Source: Acidobacteria bacterium Mor1
Lineage (GTDB): Bacteria > Acidobacteriota > Polarisedimenticolia > Polarisedimenticolales > Polarisedimenticolaceae
Assembly: GCA_001664505.1 (NCBI GenBank)
Contig: CP011806.1
Coordinates: 5,606,590-5,670,589 of the forward strand
Direction: 5' to 3'
DNA: 64,000 nt
Position 1 is the stretch's first letter. The number at the start of each line of letters is the position of its first letter. Under the pieces are notes generated by a model that was given only the letters and a program-made list of their open reading frames with translations, made no database searches and was not told where the DNA came from. Position numbers and translations under genes: made by a program. Positions 27,016 through 35,184 of this stretch are shown here, piece by piece.

Positions 27016-27069
27016 CGGATTCTCCTGTTCGGCGGCCCCTCGGATCCATGCGGATTCTACAATGGGGGC

Positions 27070-27318
27070 GTGCCAGAACGGAGAACGATCTCGATCTTCT
27101 GCCTGCGCTGCCGGACACTGCTCTACACCTACAAGAAGGGGGGCACCGGCGGCCTGGTGAAGTGCATCGTCGAACGGATCGTCGAGGATCACACCGCCGG
27201 CGACCTGCGCTGCCCCCGTTGCGGCCAGGAGTTCGCCCGCGAACGGATGATGGGCGGCAAGCCCGCCCACAAGATCATCCAGGGCAAGGTCTTCACCCGG
27301 GGCATGCGGCGTAAGTGA
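27070..27318 (+). CDS. Small zinc-ribbon protein
   Basis: An 82-residue protein starts at GTG 27070: VPERRTISIFCLRCRTLLYTY, then GDLRCPRCGQEFARERMM and a basic tail (KVFTRGMRRK). The CLRC and CPRC pairs form a likely zinc ribbon. It is basic and could bind nucleic acid, but that is inference. A much longer frame runs upstream in the same phase, but it is the antisense of the CDGSH gene and is not believable. The 3' end overlaps the trans-sulfuration gene by 26 bp, tail to tail. Confidence 0.7.
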   Translation: MPERRTISIFCLRCRTLLYTYKKGGTGGLVKCIVERIVEDHTAGDLRCPRCGQEFARERMMGGKPAHKIIQGKVFTRGMRRK

Positions 27319-28456
27319 CCGCTTCGGCGCGGAGTCCGCGCTCCAGATCGTCGAGCAGGTCTTGCGGGTCCTCGATGCCGACGGAGATGCGCACCAGGTC
27401 GTCGGGCAGCGGATCGACGCGGCGCTGCTCCTCGGGGATCGACGCATGGGACATGCAGCCCGGCAGCGAGATCGTCGAGCCCAGCCCGCCGAAGCTGACC
27501 GCCGTGCGCAACAGCCGGGTCTCGGCAACCAAAGCACGGGCCCGTTCACGGGAGCCGAGGCGCAGGCAGAGCACCGAGCCGGGCCCTTCCGCCTGACGGT
27601 CGTGGAGTTCCCGGCCGGGATGGTCCGGCAGGGCAAGGGATAGCACCTGTTCGACCCCCGGGTGGTCAGACAGCGCCAGGGCCAGGGTCTCGGCGTTCTG
27701 CTGCTGGCGCTCCAGGCGCAGGCTCAACGTGCGCATGCCGCGGGCCAGGAGCCAGGCCTCGAACGGCGCCAACGCATTGCCCTCGGCGTTGCGCAGGAAT
27801 GCGAGCCGGTCCCTCAGTTCGGCGTTGCGGGTCACCACGGCTCCCGCGGTCACGTCGGAGTGCCCGGCGAGGAACTTGGTCGCCGAGTGGATCACCAGGT
27901 CGGCGCCCAGGTCCAACGGCCGCTGGAGCAGCGGGGTCATCATCGTGTTGTCCACCGCGAGCAGGGCGCCGGACTCCCGGGCCAGCCGGGCCACACCACC
28001 CAGGTCGATGACCTGCAGCAGCGGGTTGGAGGGAGTCTCGAGCAACACCAGCCGGGTGTTTCCGTCGATGGCCTCCGACGCCGCGTTCAGGTCTTGCAGC
28101 GGCACTCGCCGCACCTGGATCCCCAGGGGGGCGACTAGCTCTCCCAGCAGCCGGAAGGTTCCGCCGTAAAGATCGGCGCCGGCGACGATGTTCTGTCCCG
28201 GCCGCACCAGGCGCAGGCAGGTGCTGATCGCCGCGATACCGCTGGCGAACAGCAGCGAGTCTCCGTTTTCGATCTCGCCGAGGAGTGCTTCGGCGCCATG
28301 CCGAGTCGGATTGTCGCTCCGGGAGTAGTCGAAGCGGCCGAATTGCTCCGGGTCTTCTTGGAAGAAGGTTGCGGTCTGGTAGATCGGCGTCGAGGCGGCG
28401 CCCCACGGATCTCCGCTGTCGCCGCAGGGTTGAGTCAGCCGGGTACGAAGCTTCAT
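27293..28456 (-). CDS. Trans-sulfuration PLP enzyme (cystathionine lyase/synthase family)
   Basis: The 387-residue Cys/Met-metabolism PLP enzyme has YQTATFF and DYSRSDNPTRHGAEALLGEIE near the N-terminus. LLFASGIAAIST and VLLETPSNPLLQVIDL follow, then the PLP lysine in HSATKFLAGHSDVTAGAV. As last gene of the methionine operon it may be the beta-lyase (MetC) that makes homocysteine, with the first gene acting as gamma-synthase; sequence alone does not settle which is which. The start overlaps the upstream stop by 4 bp (ATGA). Confidence 0.87.
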   Translation of the reverse strand: MKLRTRLTQPCGDSGDPWGAASTPIYQTATFFQEDPEQFGRFDYSRSDNPTRHGAEALLGEIENGDSLLFASGIAAISTCLRLVRPGQNIVAGADLYGGTFRLLGELVAPLGIQVRRVPLQDLNAASEAIDGNTRLVLLETPSNPLLQVIDLGGVARLARESGALLAVDNTMMTPLLQRPLDLGADLVIHSATKFLAGHSDVTAGAVVTRNAELRDRLAFLRNAEGNALAPFEAWLLARGMRTLSLRLERQQQNAETLALALSDHPGVEQVLSLALPDHPGRELHDRQAEGPGSVLCLRLGSRERARALVAETRLLRTAVSFGGLGSTISLPGCMSHASIPEEQRRVDPLPDDLVRISVGIEDPQDLLDDLERGLRAEAVTYAACPG

Positions 28457-30165
28457 GATGCCTTCTCCTTGCGCCGGCCGGCGCTGCGCCGCTGATGGGC
28501 TCGCGATAGCTGCAGCAGATCGGCGAAGACCGATTCGGCGGTGGGCCAGCGCCCCGCACCCTTGCCCCCGAGGGCATGCCGGGTGCCGTCGGCCAGCTCG
28601 AAGATCACCGCGTTGTCCTCGTCCTCGACCGAGGCCAACGGATGGGTGGCCGGCAAGACCCGGCGAACCACCTCCGCCTGAATGCGTCCACTTCGCCGCC
28701 AGGCCCGGGCGACGAAGCGCACCCGCTGGTTGCCCTCGGGAACCTCGGTGGTGGCGCTGAGTTCGTCACGGCGGATCGCATCGAGGGAAGGGCTCTCTCC
28801 GAAGGCCGCTTCGGCCAGGAGCGCGATCTTGCAAGCCGCATCCCGCCCACTGAGGTCGGCGCCGGGGTCCGCCTCGGCGAACCCGGCGGTCTGGGCCGCG
28901 TTCAGCGCCTCGGCGAATGAAGCTCCCTGCTCCAGCCGGCCGAGAATGAAGTTGGTCGTGCCGTTGAGCACCCCCTCGATCGAACGCACCGAACGGGACG
29001 CCAGCCGGCGGGCCCACTCGAGAGCCGGGATCGCACCGGCGACCGACGCCGAGCACACGAACCGGCCGCCATGCCGGGCGGCCAGCCGGCGGTAGCGGGC
29101 GCCCCGGACCGCGGAGATCTCCTTGTTCGCCGTGATGACCGACTTGCCTTCCCGCAGCGCAGCTTCGATCAGCGATGTGCTGTCCGGGTTGCCGTCGGTC
29201 AACTCGACGATCACGTCGCAGTCGCTGCTGACGATGCGCCACGCCTCGACGGTCAGGTCCCGCGGATCGGGAGCGTGTTGACGGGGTTTGGCCAGATCCC
29301 GCACGGCGGCACCGACCAGCTCGAATTGCTCGGGATGCCGGGTGAGGTGCCGGTAGACCCCCTGGCCGACCGTTCCGAGACCGAGTAGTCCGATGCGCAA
29401 CGGACGAACACCGGGCCGGGTGACCCGGCGGCGGGTCGGCGCGTCCCCGATACGGGTCGATGCGATCCCACCGGGCCGGGAGACCGTGAGAGGCACCCGG
29501 TGGCGCCGGGCGTAACGCAATGCCTTGGGTTGGATGGCCGGACCGCAGGCGTCAACGGCGTCGGCCCAACTCAGTCGATCGAAGGCCTGCCCCGGATCTC
29601 CGGACGACGGGCCCCGTTCGAAGATGCCGTCGACATCCTTGAGCAGTTCGCAGTCGGCACCAAGGCGCTGGGCCAGGAACACCGCGGTCAGGTCCGAGCC
29701 GCCGCGGCCCAGCAGTGTCGGTCGGCCGTGCCGGCGGTCGTGGCCGGAGTAGCCCGGTACGACCACCACCTGTCCCGCATCGAGCCGCTCCTCGACGGCA
29801 GCTCGGTCCAGGGCCACCGGATCGGCGTCCAGGGTGGGGCCGCTGGTGGTCAGGCCGATCTGCTGAGGGGTGCAGAGCGCGGCCGGGATGCCGGCCCGTT
29901 CCAGGGCCAGTCCCAGCAGCGAGGCACTGGCAAGTTCGCCGGTTGCCAGCAGGGCGGCACGGAAGCTCTCATCCCGGGCTGCCGGGAAGGCGGCGCCGCG
30001 GGCAATCAGGGACTCGGTGGTGCCACCCAGAGCCGACGCGACGGCGACCACCCGGTAGCCCGCGCGACGGCGCCGGTAGATCTCGTGGACCAGATCGGGC
30101 AGTTGGTCTTCCGAGGACAGCACCGAGCCGCCCAGTTTCAGAACGAGGGTTTCGGGTTTGCTCAT
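28453..30165 (-). CDS. Bifunctional aspartokinase-homoserine dehydrogenase lacking ACT domains
   Basis: The 570-residue fusion starts at ATG 30165 with GAGAGGAGC upstream; the frame continues upstream but overlaps the previous gene out of phase. Kinase, residues 1-245: KLGGSVLSSED, LGRGGSD (152-158), LLKDVDGIF. Homoserine dehydrogenase, about 255-570: GLLGLGTVGQG, SVITANKE, EGVLNGTTNFIL, GADLSGRDAACK. E. coli ThrA/MetL are about 810 residues with ACT domains between the parts; here the kinase runs almost directly into the Rossmann fold. Feedback inhibition by amino acids is therefore probably absent, with control left to the upstream riboswitch (inference). It is coupled by 4-bp overlaps on both sides. 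Confidence 0.92.
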   Translation of the reverse strand: MSKPETLVLKLGGSVLSSEDQLPDLVHEIYRRRRAGYRVVAVASALGGTTESLIARGAAFPAARDESFRAALLATGELASASLLGLALERAGIPAALCTPQQIGLTTSGPTLDADPVALDRAAVEERLDAGQVVVVPGYSGHDRRHGRPTLLGRGGSDLTAVFLAQRLGADCELLKDVDGIFERGPSSGDPGQAFDRLSWADAVDACGPAIQPKALRYARRHRVPLTVSRPGGIASTRIGDAPTRRRVTRPGVRPLRIGLLGLGTVGQGVYRHLTRHPEQFELVGAAVRDLAKPRQHAPDPRDLTVEAWRIVSSDCDVIVELTDGNPDSTSLIEAALREGKSVITANKEISAVRGARYRRLAARHGGRFVCSASVAGAIPALEWARRLASRSVRSIEGVLNGTTNFILGRLEQGASFAEALNAAQTAGFAEADPGADLSGRDAACKIALLAEAAFGESPSLDAIRRDELSATTEVPEGNQRVRFVARAWRRSGRIQAEVVRRVLPATHPLASVEDEDNAVIFELADGTRHALGGKGAGRWPTAESVFADLLQLSRAHQRRSAGRRKEKAS

Positions 30166-31334
30166 GATGCGCTCCTCTCGAGGGCGGTGCGGATGTCCGC
30201 CAGCAGGTCTTCCGGTTGCTCCAGGCCGACCGACAGCCGCAGCAGGCCGTCGTCTATGCCGACTGCCGCGCGCTGGGCCGCAGGCACATCCCCATGGGTC
30301 ATCGTCGCGGGGTGGGTCACCAGGCTCTCGACGGCGCCGAGGTTTTCGGCGAGGGTGCACAGTCGCAGCTCGCGAACGAAGCGGCGGGCCGCCTCTGCTC
30401 CGCCGCGAATGCGGAAGGTCAGCATTCCCCCGTGTAGGGTGTGCTGCCGCCGGGCCAGGTCGTGCTGGGGGAAGTCGACGAGGCCGGGGTAGACCACGTG
30501 CTCGACCTCGGGGAGTTGCTGCAGGCCGAGGGCCAGGGCGTGAGCGTTACTCGAGTGCCGTTCGAGGCGCAGCGGCAGCGTCTTCAACCCCTGAAGCGTC
30601 AGCCAGGCGTCATGGGGCGCCTGGATCGAGCCGACGCTCTTGCGGATGCGGCGCAGCCGGGCCAGGCGCTCCTCGTCGCGGGAGATCAGCGCGCCTCCCA
30701 CCGTGGCGTTGTGTCCGTCGATGAACTTGGTGGTCGAGTAGATCGATACCTCCGCCCCGGCATCGAGAGGGCGCTGCAGTACCGGGGTGAGGAAGGTGTT
30801 GTCCACGGCCAGCGGCACGCCGGTGCTCCGCGACAGTTCGCCCAGGGCGTCGAGATCGCAGAGGCGCAGGGTCGGGTTGCCCGGGGTTTCGACCAGGATC
30901 AAGCGGGTGCGCTCGGTGAACTCCGCGGCGACCCGGCGAGGATCCGAAGCATCCACGAACGACGCGGCGATGTCGAAATCGGCGAGGATGTCCCGGAGTA
31001 ACCGTACGGTCCCGCCGTAGACCACTTCCGAGACGACGACGTGGTCGCCGCAACGCAGAGATTCCAGCAACAGCGCGGCGATCGCCGCCATACCGCTCGA
31101 GAAGCAGACCGCCGGAGGCGCATCTTCCAGCGCTCCCAGGGCTCCTTCGAGGGCCGAGACCGTCGGGTTCGTGTCGCGGCTGTAGGTGTGCGGGCAGTCC
31201 TCGCCGACGCCCGGCTGGGCGTAGGTGGTGCTCTGGTAGATCGGCGTGAGCAGGGCGCCGGTGGCGGGATCGGGCCGGCGGCCCGCGTGAATCGCCAGGG
31301 TTGACGCAGCTTGTCGTGATTCGGTTTGTTGCAT
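30162..31334 (-). CDS. metB: Cystathionine gamma-synthase-like PLP enzyme
   Basis: The 390-residue product has STLAIHAGRRPDPATGALLTPIYQSTTY, YSRDTNPTVSALEGALGALE, FSSGMAAIAALLL and VETPGNPTLRLCDL. The PLP lysine is in YSTTKFIDGHNATVGGA. It condenses an activated homoserine with cysteine, or acts as a lyase; the first place in the operon favours MetB, but family members are hard to tell apart. GGAG lies about 7 nt before the ATG. Its leader (31335-31675) holds hairpins, a short ORF and a SAM-type riboswitch, so expression should fall when S-adenosylmethionine is plentiful. Confidence 0.88.
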   Translation of the reverse strand: MQQTESRQAASTLAIHAGRRPDPATGALLTPIYQSTTYAQPGVGEDCPHTYSRDTNPTVSALEGALGALEDAPPAVCFSSGMAAIAALLLESLRCGDHVVVSEVVYGGTVRLLRDILADFDIAASFVDASDPRRVAAEFTERTRLILVETPGNPTLRLCDLDALGELSRSTGVPLAVDNTFLTPVLQRPLDAGAEVSIYSTTKFIDGHNATVGGALISRDEERLARLRRIRKSVGSIQAPHDAWLTLQGLKTLPLRLERHSSNAHALALGLQQLPEVEHVVYPGLVDFPQHDLARRQHTLHGGMLTFRIRGGAEAARRFVRELRLCTLAENLGAVESLVTHPATMTHGDVPAAQRAAVGIDDGLLRLSVGLEQPEDLLADIRTALERSAS

Positions 31335-31375
31335 GGTCCAGCTCCGGTATCAGGGCGCACGTATCCGGTGCCGCG

Positions 31376-31434
31376 TCGCGCAACGCGCGAGCGGGGGAGC
31401 GCGGCCGTGGCCGCGCAGACAGACGGGGTCTGTC
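31376..31434 (-). other. Three tandem perfect hairpins in the metB leader
   Basis: TCGCGC/GCGCGA (31376-31390), GCGCGGCC/GGCCGCGC (31399-31416) and GACAGAC/GTCTGTC (31418-31434) are perfect short-loop inverted repeats packed in 59 bp between a 4-codon ORF and the metB start. They may take part in attenuation or act as an mRNA barrier. None is followed by a T-run. Confidence 0.45.
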
Positions 31435-31461
31435 GCCGGGTCGATTCGGGGATCGTGGGGG

Positions 31462-31476
31462 TCAGGTTGCTGTCAT
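31462..31476 (-). CDS. Possible 4-codon upstream ORF (MTAT)
   Basis: ATG-ACA-GCA-ACC-TGA follows a perfect AAAGGAG at 7-nt spacing. This is a better ribosome site than that of metB itself. It lies after the riboswitch and before three hairpins, so it could be a leader peptide that couples ribosome occupancy to metB expression. Its tiny size leaves it unproven. Confidence 0.35.
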   Translation of the reverse strand: MTAT

Positions 31477-31569
31477 GTCTTGGCTCCTTTCACCAAGATC
31501 AGGACAGCTCACGTGCGCGGGGAAGCTCGCTTCCCGTTTTGCCGCATCCGGAAGGAATCCGTCGCGGCC

Positions 31570-31675
31570 GCATCGCTTTGCCGGTGACTGCTCACCGGTG
31601 CCAGCCTCGGCACCGCGGCTTCATGGAAGAAGCTCGGTTGCCGTTCGAAGCTCTCGCTTCGACTCTCTTGATGCC
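31570..31675 (-). promoter_or_regulatory. SAM-I/SAM-IV-type riboswitch of the methionine operon
   Basis: On the minus strand, GGCATC pairs with GATGC to form P1 (31670-31674 with 31570-31574). AAGAGAG follows, then P2 TCGAAGC-GAGA-GCTTCGA, the conserved CGGCAACC, P3 GAGCTTC/GAAGC, GGTGCCGA, and P4 CCGGTGA-GCAG-TCACCGG. AAGAG, CGGCAACC and GGTGCC in this order are the SAM-I/IV core. P2 has no kink-turn, which favours SAM-IV or SAM-I/IV. GATGCGGC is repeated at 31541-31548, so the second copy could compete for the P1 5' strand. GGGAAGC/GCTTCCC (31519-31534) is a hairpin without a T-run on this strand. Confidence 0.72.
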
Positions 31676-31682
31676 AAGGCCA

Positions 31683-31710
31683 ACGATAGCAGCGAAGCCG
31701 CCGGCGTCAA
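31683..31710 (-). promoter_or_regulatory. Sigma-70 promoter of the methionine operon
   Basis: TTGACG (31705-31710) and TATCGT (31683-31688) are separated by 16 bp on the minus strand. Predicted initiation near 31676 coincides with the first base of riboswitch stem P1, which supports both calls. Confidence 0.65.
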
Positions 31711-31774
31711 GAGCGCTTGCCGAATTTTCATCTGCGTACGCTCGCTGTGCGAGCTTCGGAGGGCAGGAAAGGAA

Positions 31775-31810
31775 AAGGCCTCCTTCGTCGATGGGGACGA
31801 AGGAGGCCTT
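31775..31810 (-). terminator. Intrinsic terminator of the BNR-protein gene
   Basis: A perfect 15-bp stem (AAGGCCTCCTTCGTC with its complement, 6-nt loop) begins 24 nt past the stop codon. On the minus strand it is followed by a T-rich stretch, TTCCTTTCC. It also insulates the methionine promoter downstream. Confidence 0.85.
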
Positions 31811-31833
31811 GTTGGTTGGGCTCGTTGCTTGGA

Positions 31834-34332
31834 CTACGGACAGGCGGCAGCGGCGGTTCGCTCGGCGCCTGCGGAACTCTGTCCCAGGGTGCCGGTGCCG
31901 GCGCAGCTCGATGCGTTGACCAGGTAGTAGAGGGCGTTGCCCACGCCGGGCACTTGACCGTCGTCGGAGGTGCTGTTGCCGACGACGTCCGCCTGGAAGC
32001 AGCTCAGGTCCGAGGCGTCGGCCTGGTTACCGCGGTAGACGTCGTAGGTTTCAGCGTCGGCGTCGACGCTCCAGACCAGGTCGGCCACGGTGCCCGACGA
32101 GATCGAGAGCAGCAGGTTGGTGGTTTCACCGGGAATCGTGCCGGCGCACGCCAGGCAGTCGATGATCACCAGGTCGTCGATGGCTGCCTCGACGATGGAG
32201 CCGTCGCCGGCATCCTCGGCGATGAAGCGTAGCTGCACGTCGGCGGTCGGCGCGACGATATCCGCCACGCGGAAGATCGAGAAGATCCAGCCGCCGCCGG
32301 TCTCCGGTCCGGCCGGTCCGACCACCTCGACGTTGGTCCAGTTGCTGCCGCCGTCGTTGCTCACGTCGATGGTGAACACGTCGGTGTTGGGCGTGCTGCC
32401 TGCGTCGTTGGAGTACCAGCGCCAGTAGCCGATGTAGGGATCGGCCTGGGTGCTGACATCGAGGATCGGCGAGAACAGGGTGGTGGCTCCACCGTCGACG
32501 TCGTTTTCACCGACGCCGCCGCCGACCGAACCCTGTCCGGTGACGAAGGCCTGAACGCCGGCCACGGTGTGGTCGTCTTCGGGCTGCGCGTCGGTGCCGA
32601 TCGGATCGTCCAGCACCCAGATGCCGGTGGTGGCAGTGTCGCCCGGAGCGCCGACCGACCAGCCGGTGCCGGTCTCGAGGTCGAGGGAGATGTCGCACTC
32701 GTCGAGCAGACCGTCGCTGTTGCAGTCCTGGGCGCCGGCGGTGATGTCGCACTCGTCGGGAATCGAGTTGACGTTGCAGTCATCGCTTCCGCCGCTGTCC
32801 ACGTCGCAGCCGTCGGCGATGCCGTTGAGGTTGCAGTCCGGTTCGCACTCGTCGGGCACGCCGTTGAGGTTGCAGTCGTCGCTGGTCTGGTTGGCCACGT
32901 CCTCGGAGTCGTGGAGTCCGTTGGCGTTACAGTCGCCGACCCGCACGTAGTAGACGTCTTGCTCTCCGTTGAAGGTCGCCGAGTAGATCACTCCGGCGCC
33001 GAGCTCGTCGGAGACCATGTCGTAGTAGTCGCCGATCTTGTTCTGCTGCGGCCAGCCGACGGTGGAATCGAAGGCCGGGCTGATCGCCACACCGCCGGAC
33101 CAGCTGTCTCCGGCGTCGGTGGAGTAGGCGTAGTACAGCTCGGACATGGTGCCCGAGGCGTCGCCGCGGGTGTCGTTCCAGACCACGTCGATCCGCCCGT
33201 TGGGGGCGACGGACATGGTGCCGAACCAGTTCCAGGCGTTGCCGGTGTCATCGTTGACCCGGATCGGCGAGGTCCAGGTCGCGCCGTCGTCGGTGCTGCG
33301 GATGAAGTGCACGTCCATCGGGTCGGAGCCCGGCGGGTTGACCGACCCGAGCACGTAGACGTTGCCGTCGGTGGCGGTGCCGGAACGGTCGGCGGCGACC
33401 CAGACCTGGCCCAGCAGGCCCCCGGGGTTGGGCGTGCCGCCGCTGCTGGTGTTGCCGCCCAGGTCGATGGACTGGGCCAGTTCGAAGGTCGGCGTTTGCG
33501 AGGAGTCCCGGGCGTTGCTCGAACGCAAGATCAGATGAGAGGTCGCTGCCAGGTTGGCGCCGACCACGAAGAGCTGACCCGACGAGTTGGTGTCGAGGGT
33601 GCCCCACTTGGGTTTCTGAGGCATGGCCAGGGCGGGGCCCCAGGTCGCGCCGCCGTCGGTGGAGCGGGCGAAGTCGGTGCCCGCGGCGCAGCAGGTGAAC
33701 TGGGAGTTCCACAGCAGGTAAACGTGTCCGTCACCGATGCTGGTGGGGCTCTGGTCGATCACCATCCAGTTCTTGTCGCCCCCCGGTGAGGAGATCGGGG
33801 CGGACCAGGTGGCGCCCTTGTCGCTCGAGAGGAAGACCTCGGTGGTCGTCACGGTACTGAGGCTGTAGTAGACGAAGTCGCCGTTGTTGTCGGCGGCGAT
33901 GACCGGGTCGCTGCGGAACTGCGCCGGGTCCAGGGGGCCGTCGTTGTTCCAGGTCAGGCCGCCGTCGAGGCTGAAGGCCATGCCCGCCTGGCGGAAGTCG
34001 TTGGTGATGGTGCCGAACTCGCGCCATCCGACCACGATGTTGTTCGGATCGGTGGGGTCGATGTCGATGGAGGGCTCGTTGGCCGCGTCGCCCACGATGT
34101 TCTGGTTGAGGGCGTCGACGTTGACCTGGATGCTGCGGAAGTTGCCGCGAATCACGTCGGCCAGGGCCGACCGCTGCAGGGTGCCCTTGTCCACCGGTTT
34201 GGCAGGAGCCTTGACCTCGACCTCCTTGTGGCCGACGGTCTGGATCCTGGTCTCGGGTTTCTCCTCGGTCTCGGCCCAGGCACCCGGGGCGAGCAGGAGC
34301 GTCGCACACGCAATCGAAACGACAAATCTCAC
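31834..34332 (-). CDS. Secreted BNR/sialidase-fold protein with DCNxNG repeats
   Basis: The 832-residue product starts at GTG 34332, with AAGGGGGA about 5 nt upstream; a longer frame to 34401 would put 23 odd residues before the signal peptide (RFVVSIACATLLLAPGAWA). Residues about 70-460 contain BNR/Asp-box repeats (SLDGGLTWNNDG, SSDKGATWSAP, STDGGATWGP, STDDGATWTSP), as in beta-propeller sialidases. Next are at least four DCNxNGxxDxCD repeats (about 465-550), likely calcium-binding, then a beta-sandwich and a fibronectin-like C-terminus. Sialidase catalytic residues were not identified, so the activity is open. It is divergent from the ECF sigma gene. Confidence 0.82.
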   Translation of the reverse strand: MRFVVSIACATLLLAPGAWAETEEKPETRIQTVGHKEVEVKAPAKPVDKGTLQRSALADVIRGNFRSIQVNVDALNQNIVGDAANEPSIDIDPTDPNNIVVGWREFGTITNDFRQAGMAFSLDGGLTWNNDGPLDPAQFRSDPVIAADNNGDFVYYSLSTVTTTEVFLSSDKGATWSAPISSPGGDKNWMVIDQSPTSIGDGHVYLLWNSQFTCCAAGTDFARSTDGGATWGPALAMPQKPKWGTLDTNSSGQLFVVGANLAATSHLILRSSNARDSSQTPTFELAQSIDLGGNTSSGGTPNPGGLLGQVWVAADRSGTATDGNVYVLGSVNPPGSDPMDVHFIRSTDDGATWTSPIRVNDDTGNAWNWFGTMSVAPNGRIDVVWNDTRGDASGTMSELYYAYSTDAGDSWSGGVAISPAFDSTVGWPQQNKIGDYYDMVSDELGAGVIYSATFNGEQDVYYVRVGDCNANGLHDSEDVANQTSDDCNLNGVPDECEPDCNLNGIADGCDVDSGGSDDCNVNSIPDECDITAGAQDCNSDGLLDECDISLDLETGTGWSVGAPGDTATTGIWVLDDPIGTDAQPEDDHTVAGVQAFVTGQGSVGGGVGENDVDGGATTLFSPILDVSTQADPYIGYWRWYSNDAGSTPNTDVFTIDVSNDGGSNWTNVEVVGPAGPETGGGWIFSIFRVADIVAPTADVQLRFIAEDAGDGSIVEAAIDDLVIIDCLACAGTIPGETTNLLLSISSGTVADLVWSVDADAETYDVYRGNQADASDLSCFQADVVGNSTSDDGQVPGVGNALYYLVNASSCAGTGTLGQSSAGAERTAAAACP

Positions 34333-34475
34333 GAAATCCCCCTTTTCCGGCCACATTATGCTGTGACGGTATACGGCGAAGGGGGGAATCCAACAAGCCA
34401 TCGGGGCCGGTTGTCAGCCCGGCTCCTCAATTCCCGCCCACTTTGGGCGATACGGCTGCCGGGCCGGGCAGGGGA

Positions 34476-34503
34476 GTGAACCCGGGCCGTCGAACTCCGA
34501 CTA
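34476..34503 (+). promoter_or_regulatory. Predicted ECF promoter of the sigma-factor gene (site 1)
   Basis: GTGAACCCGG (34476-34485), a 12-bp spacer and CGACTA (34498-34503). The arrangement is identical to the element before the CHAT gene and near-identical to that before the anti-sigma gene. The distance to ATG 34540 is 36 bp. Indicates sigma autoregulation. Confidence 0.7.
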
Positions 34504-34505
34504 AG

Positions 34506-34524
34506 CCCTCGGATGATCCGAGGG
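34506..34524 (+). repeat. Hairpin in the sigma-factor 5' leader
   Basis: CCCTCGGA and TCCGAGGG pair perfectly around TGA, just after the predicted promoter and 15 bp before the chosen start. It would bury an alternative ATG at 34513, which supports the start at 34540. Confidence 0.45.
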
Positions 34525-34539
34525 GGATCGGAGAGCGGC

Positions 34540-35184
34540 ATGGACGGACTCAGGCCCAAGTCACTGCGCGAAATGCGCCGGAAGATCCGTATAATCCGAG
34601 GTCGCGTGAGCCACTCCGAGGACCAGACGCCCCAGGGGCAGATCGACGCCTACCTGCGAGGCGATGCCGATGTATTCCTGGAGGTGGACCTCTGGATCCG
34701 CACTCAGCTCCGCGCCCAGTATCCGGCCCTGCTCGACGAGGAGGAGGACCTCTGCCAGATGGTCCACCAGAAGCTGCTGGTGAACCTGCGCGAAGGCCGC
34801 TTCCGCGGCCAGTCCAACCTGCGGTCCTACGTGGGGGGGATCACCAACTACTCCTCGATCGACCGCCTGCGGGTGCGCTACCGGGATCGGGAGTTCCAGG
34901 AGGAGGCCGAGGCCGAGCTGCCACAGCAGGCCACCGACAACCCCTACCGGGACGCAGAGCAGAAGGACGAGGCCAAGCTGCTGCACCGGTTGGTGATGGC
35001 GATGCCGGCGGCCTGTCGGGAGTTGTGGCGGTTGGTCTTCGTCGAGAAGCTGTCCTACGTCCAGGTCGGCGAGGAGCTGACGATTCCGCCGGGGACGGTC
35101 AAGTCCCGGATGTGGCACTGCCGGCGCAAGGCCACGGAGATCTTGCGCCGGCTGAGAGTTGGCTTGACTGGGGAAGAGGACTAG
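34540..35184 (+). CDS. ECF RNA polymerase sigma factor of the CHAT locus
   Basis: The 214-residue product starts at ATG 34540 with GGAGAG 5 nt upstream; an in-frame ATG at 34513 lies inside a hairpin. Region sigma2 (about 35-105): YLRGDADVFLEVDLWIRTQLRAQYP, then LRSYVGGITNYSSIDRLRVRYRD. Sigma4 (about 145-205): MPAACRELWRLVFVEKLSYVQVGEELTIPPGTVKSRMWHCRRKA, a helix-turn-helix. It should direct RNA polymerase to TGAACC-N15-CGAC sites, one of which precedes it. The partner anti-sigma is probably 39409-40242. Its stop shares a CTAG with the convergent gene. Confidence 0.9.
   Translation: MDGLRPKSLREMRRKIRIIRGRVSHSEDQTPQGQIDAYLRGDADVFLEVDLWIRTQLRAQYPALLDEEEDLCQMVHQKLLVNLREGRFRGQSNLRSYVGGITNYSSIDRLRVRYRDREFQEEAEAELPQQATDNPYRDAEQKDEAKLLHRLVMAMPAACRELWRLVFVEKLSYVQVGEELTIPPGTVKSRMWHCRRKATEILRRLRVGLTGEED

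Noticed and set aside
26389-27069. Rightward extension that would turn the 82-residue zinc ribbon into a 309-residue protein
   Set aside because: The extra part is antisense to the well-supported CDGSH gene and has no domain character; GTG 27070 starts exactly at the recognisable segment.
30166-30360. N-terminal extension of the aspartokinase fusion
   Set aside because: It is Arg/Pro/Gly-rich, overlaps the upstream gene in another frame, and the ATG at 30165 has a strong ribosome site right before the kinase motif.
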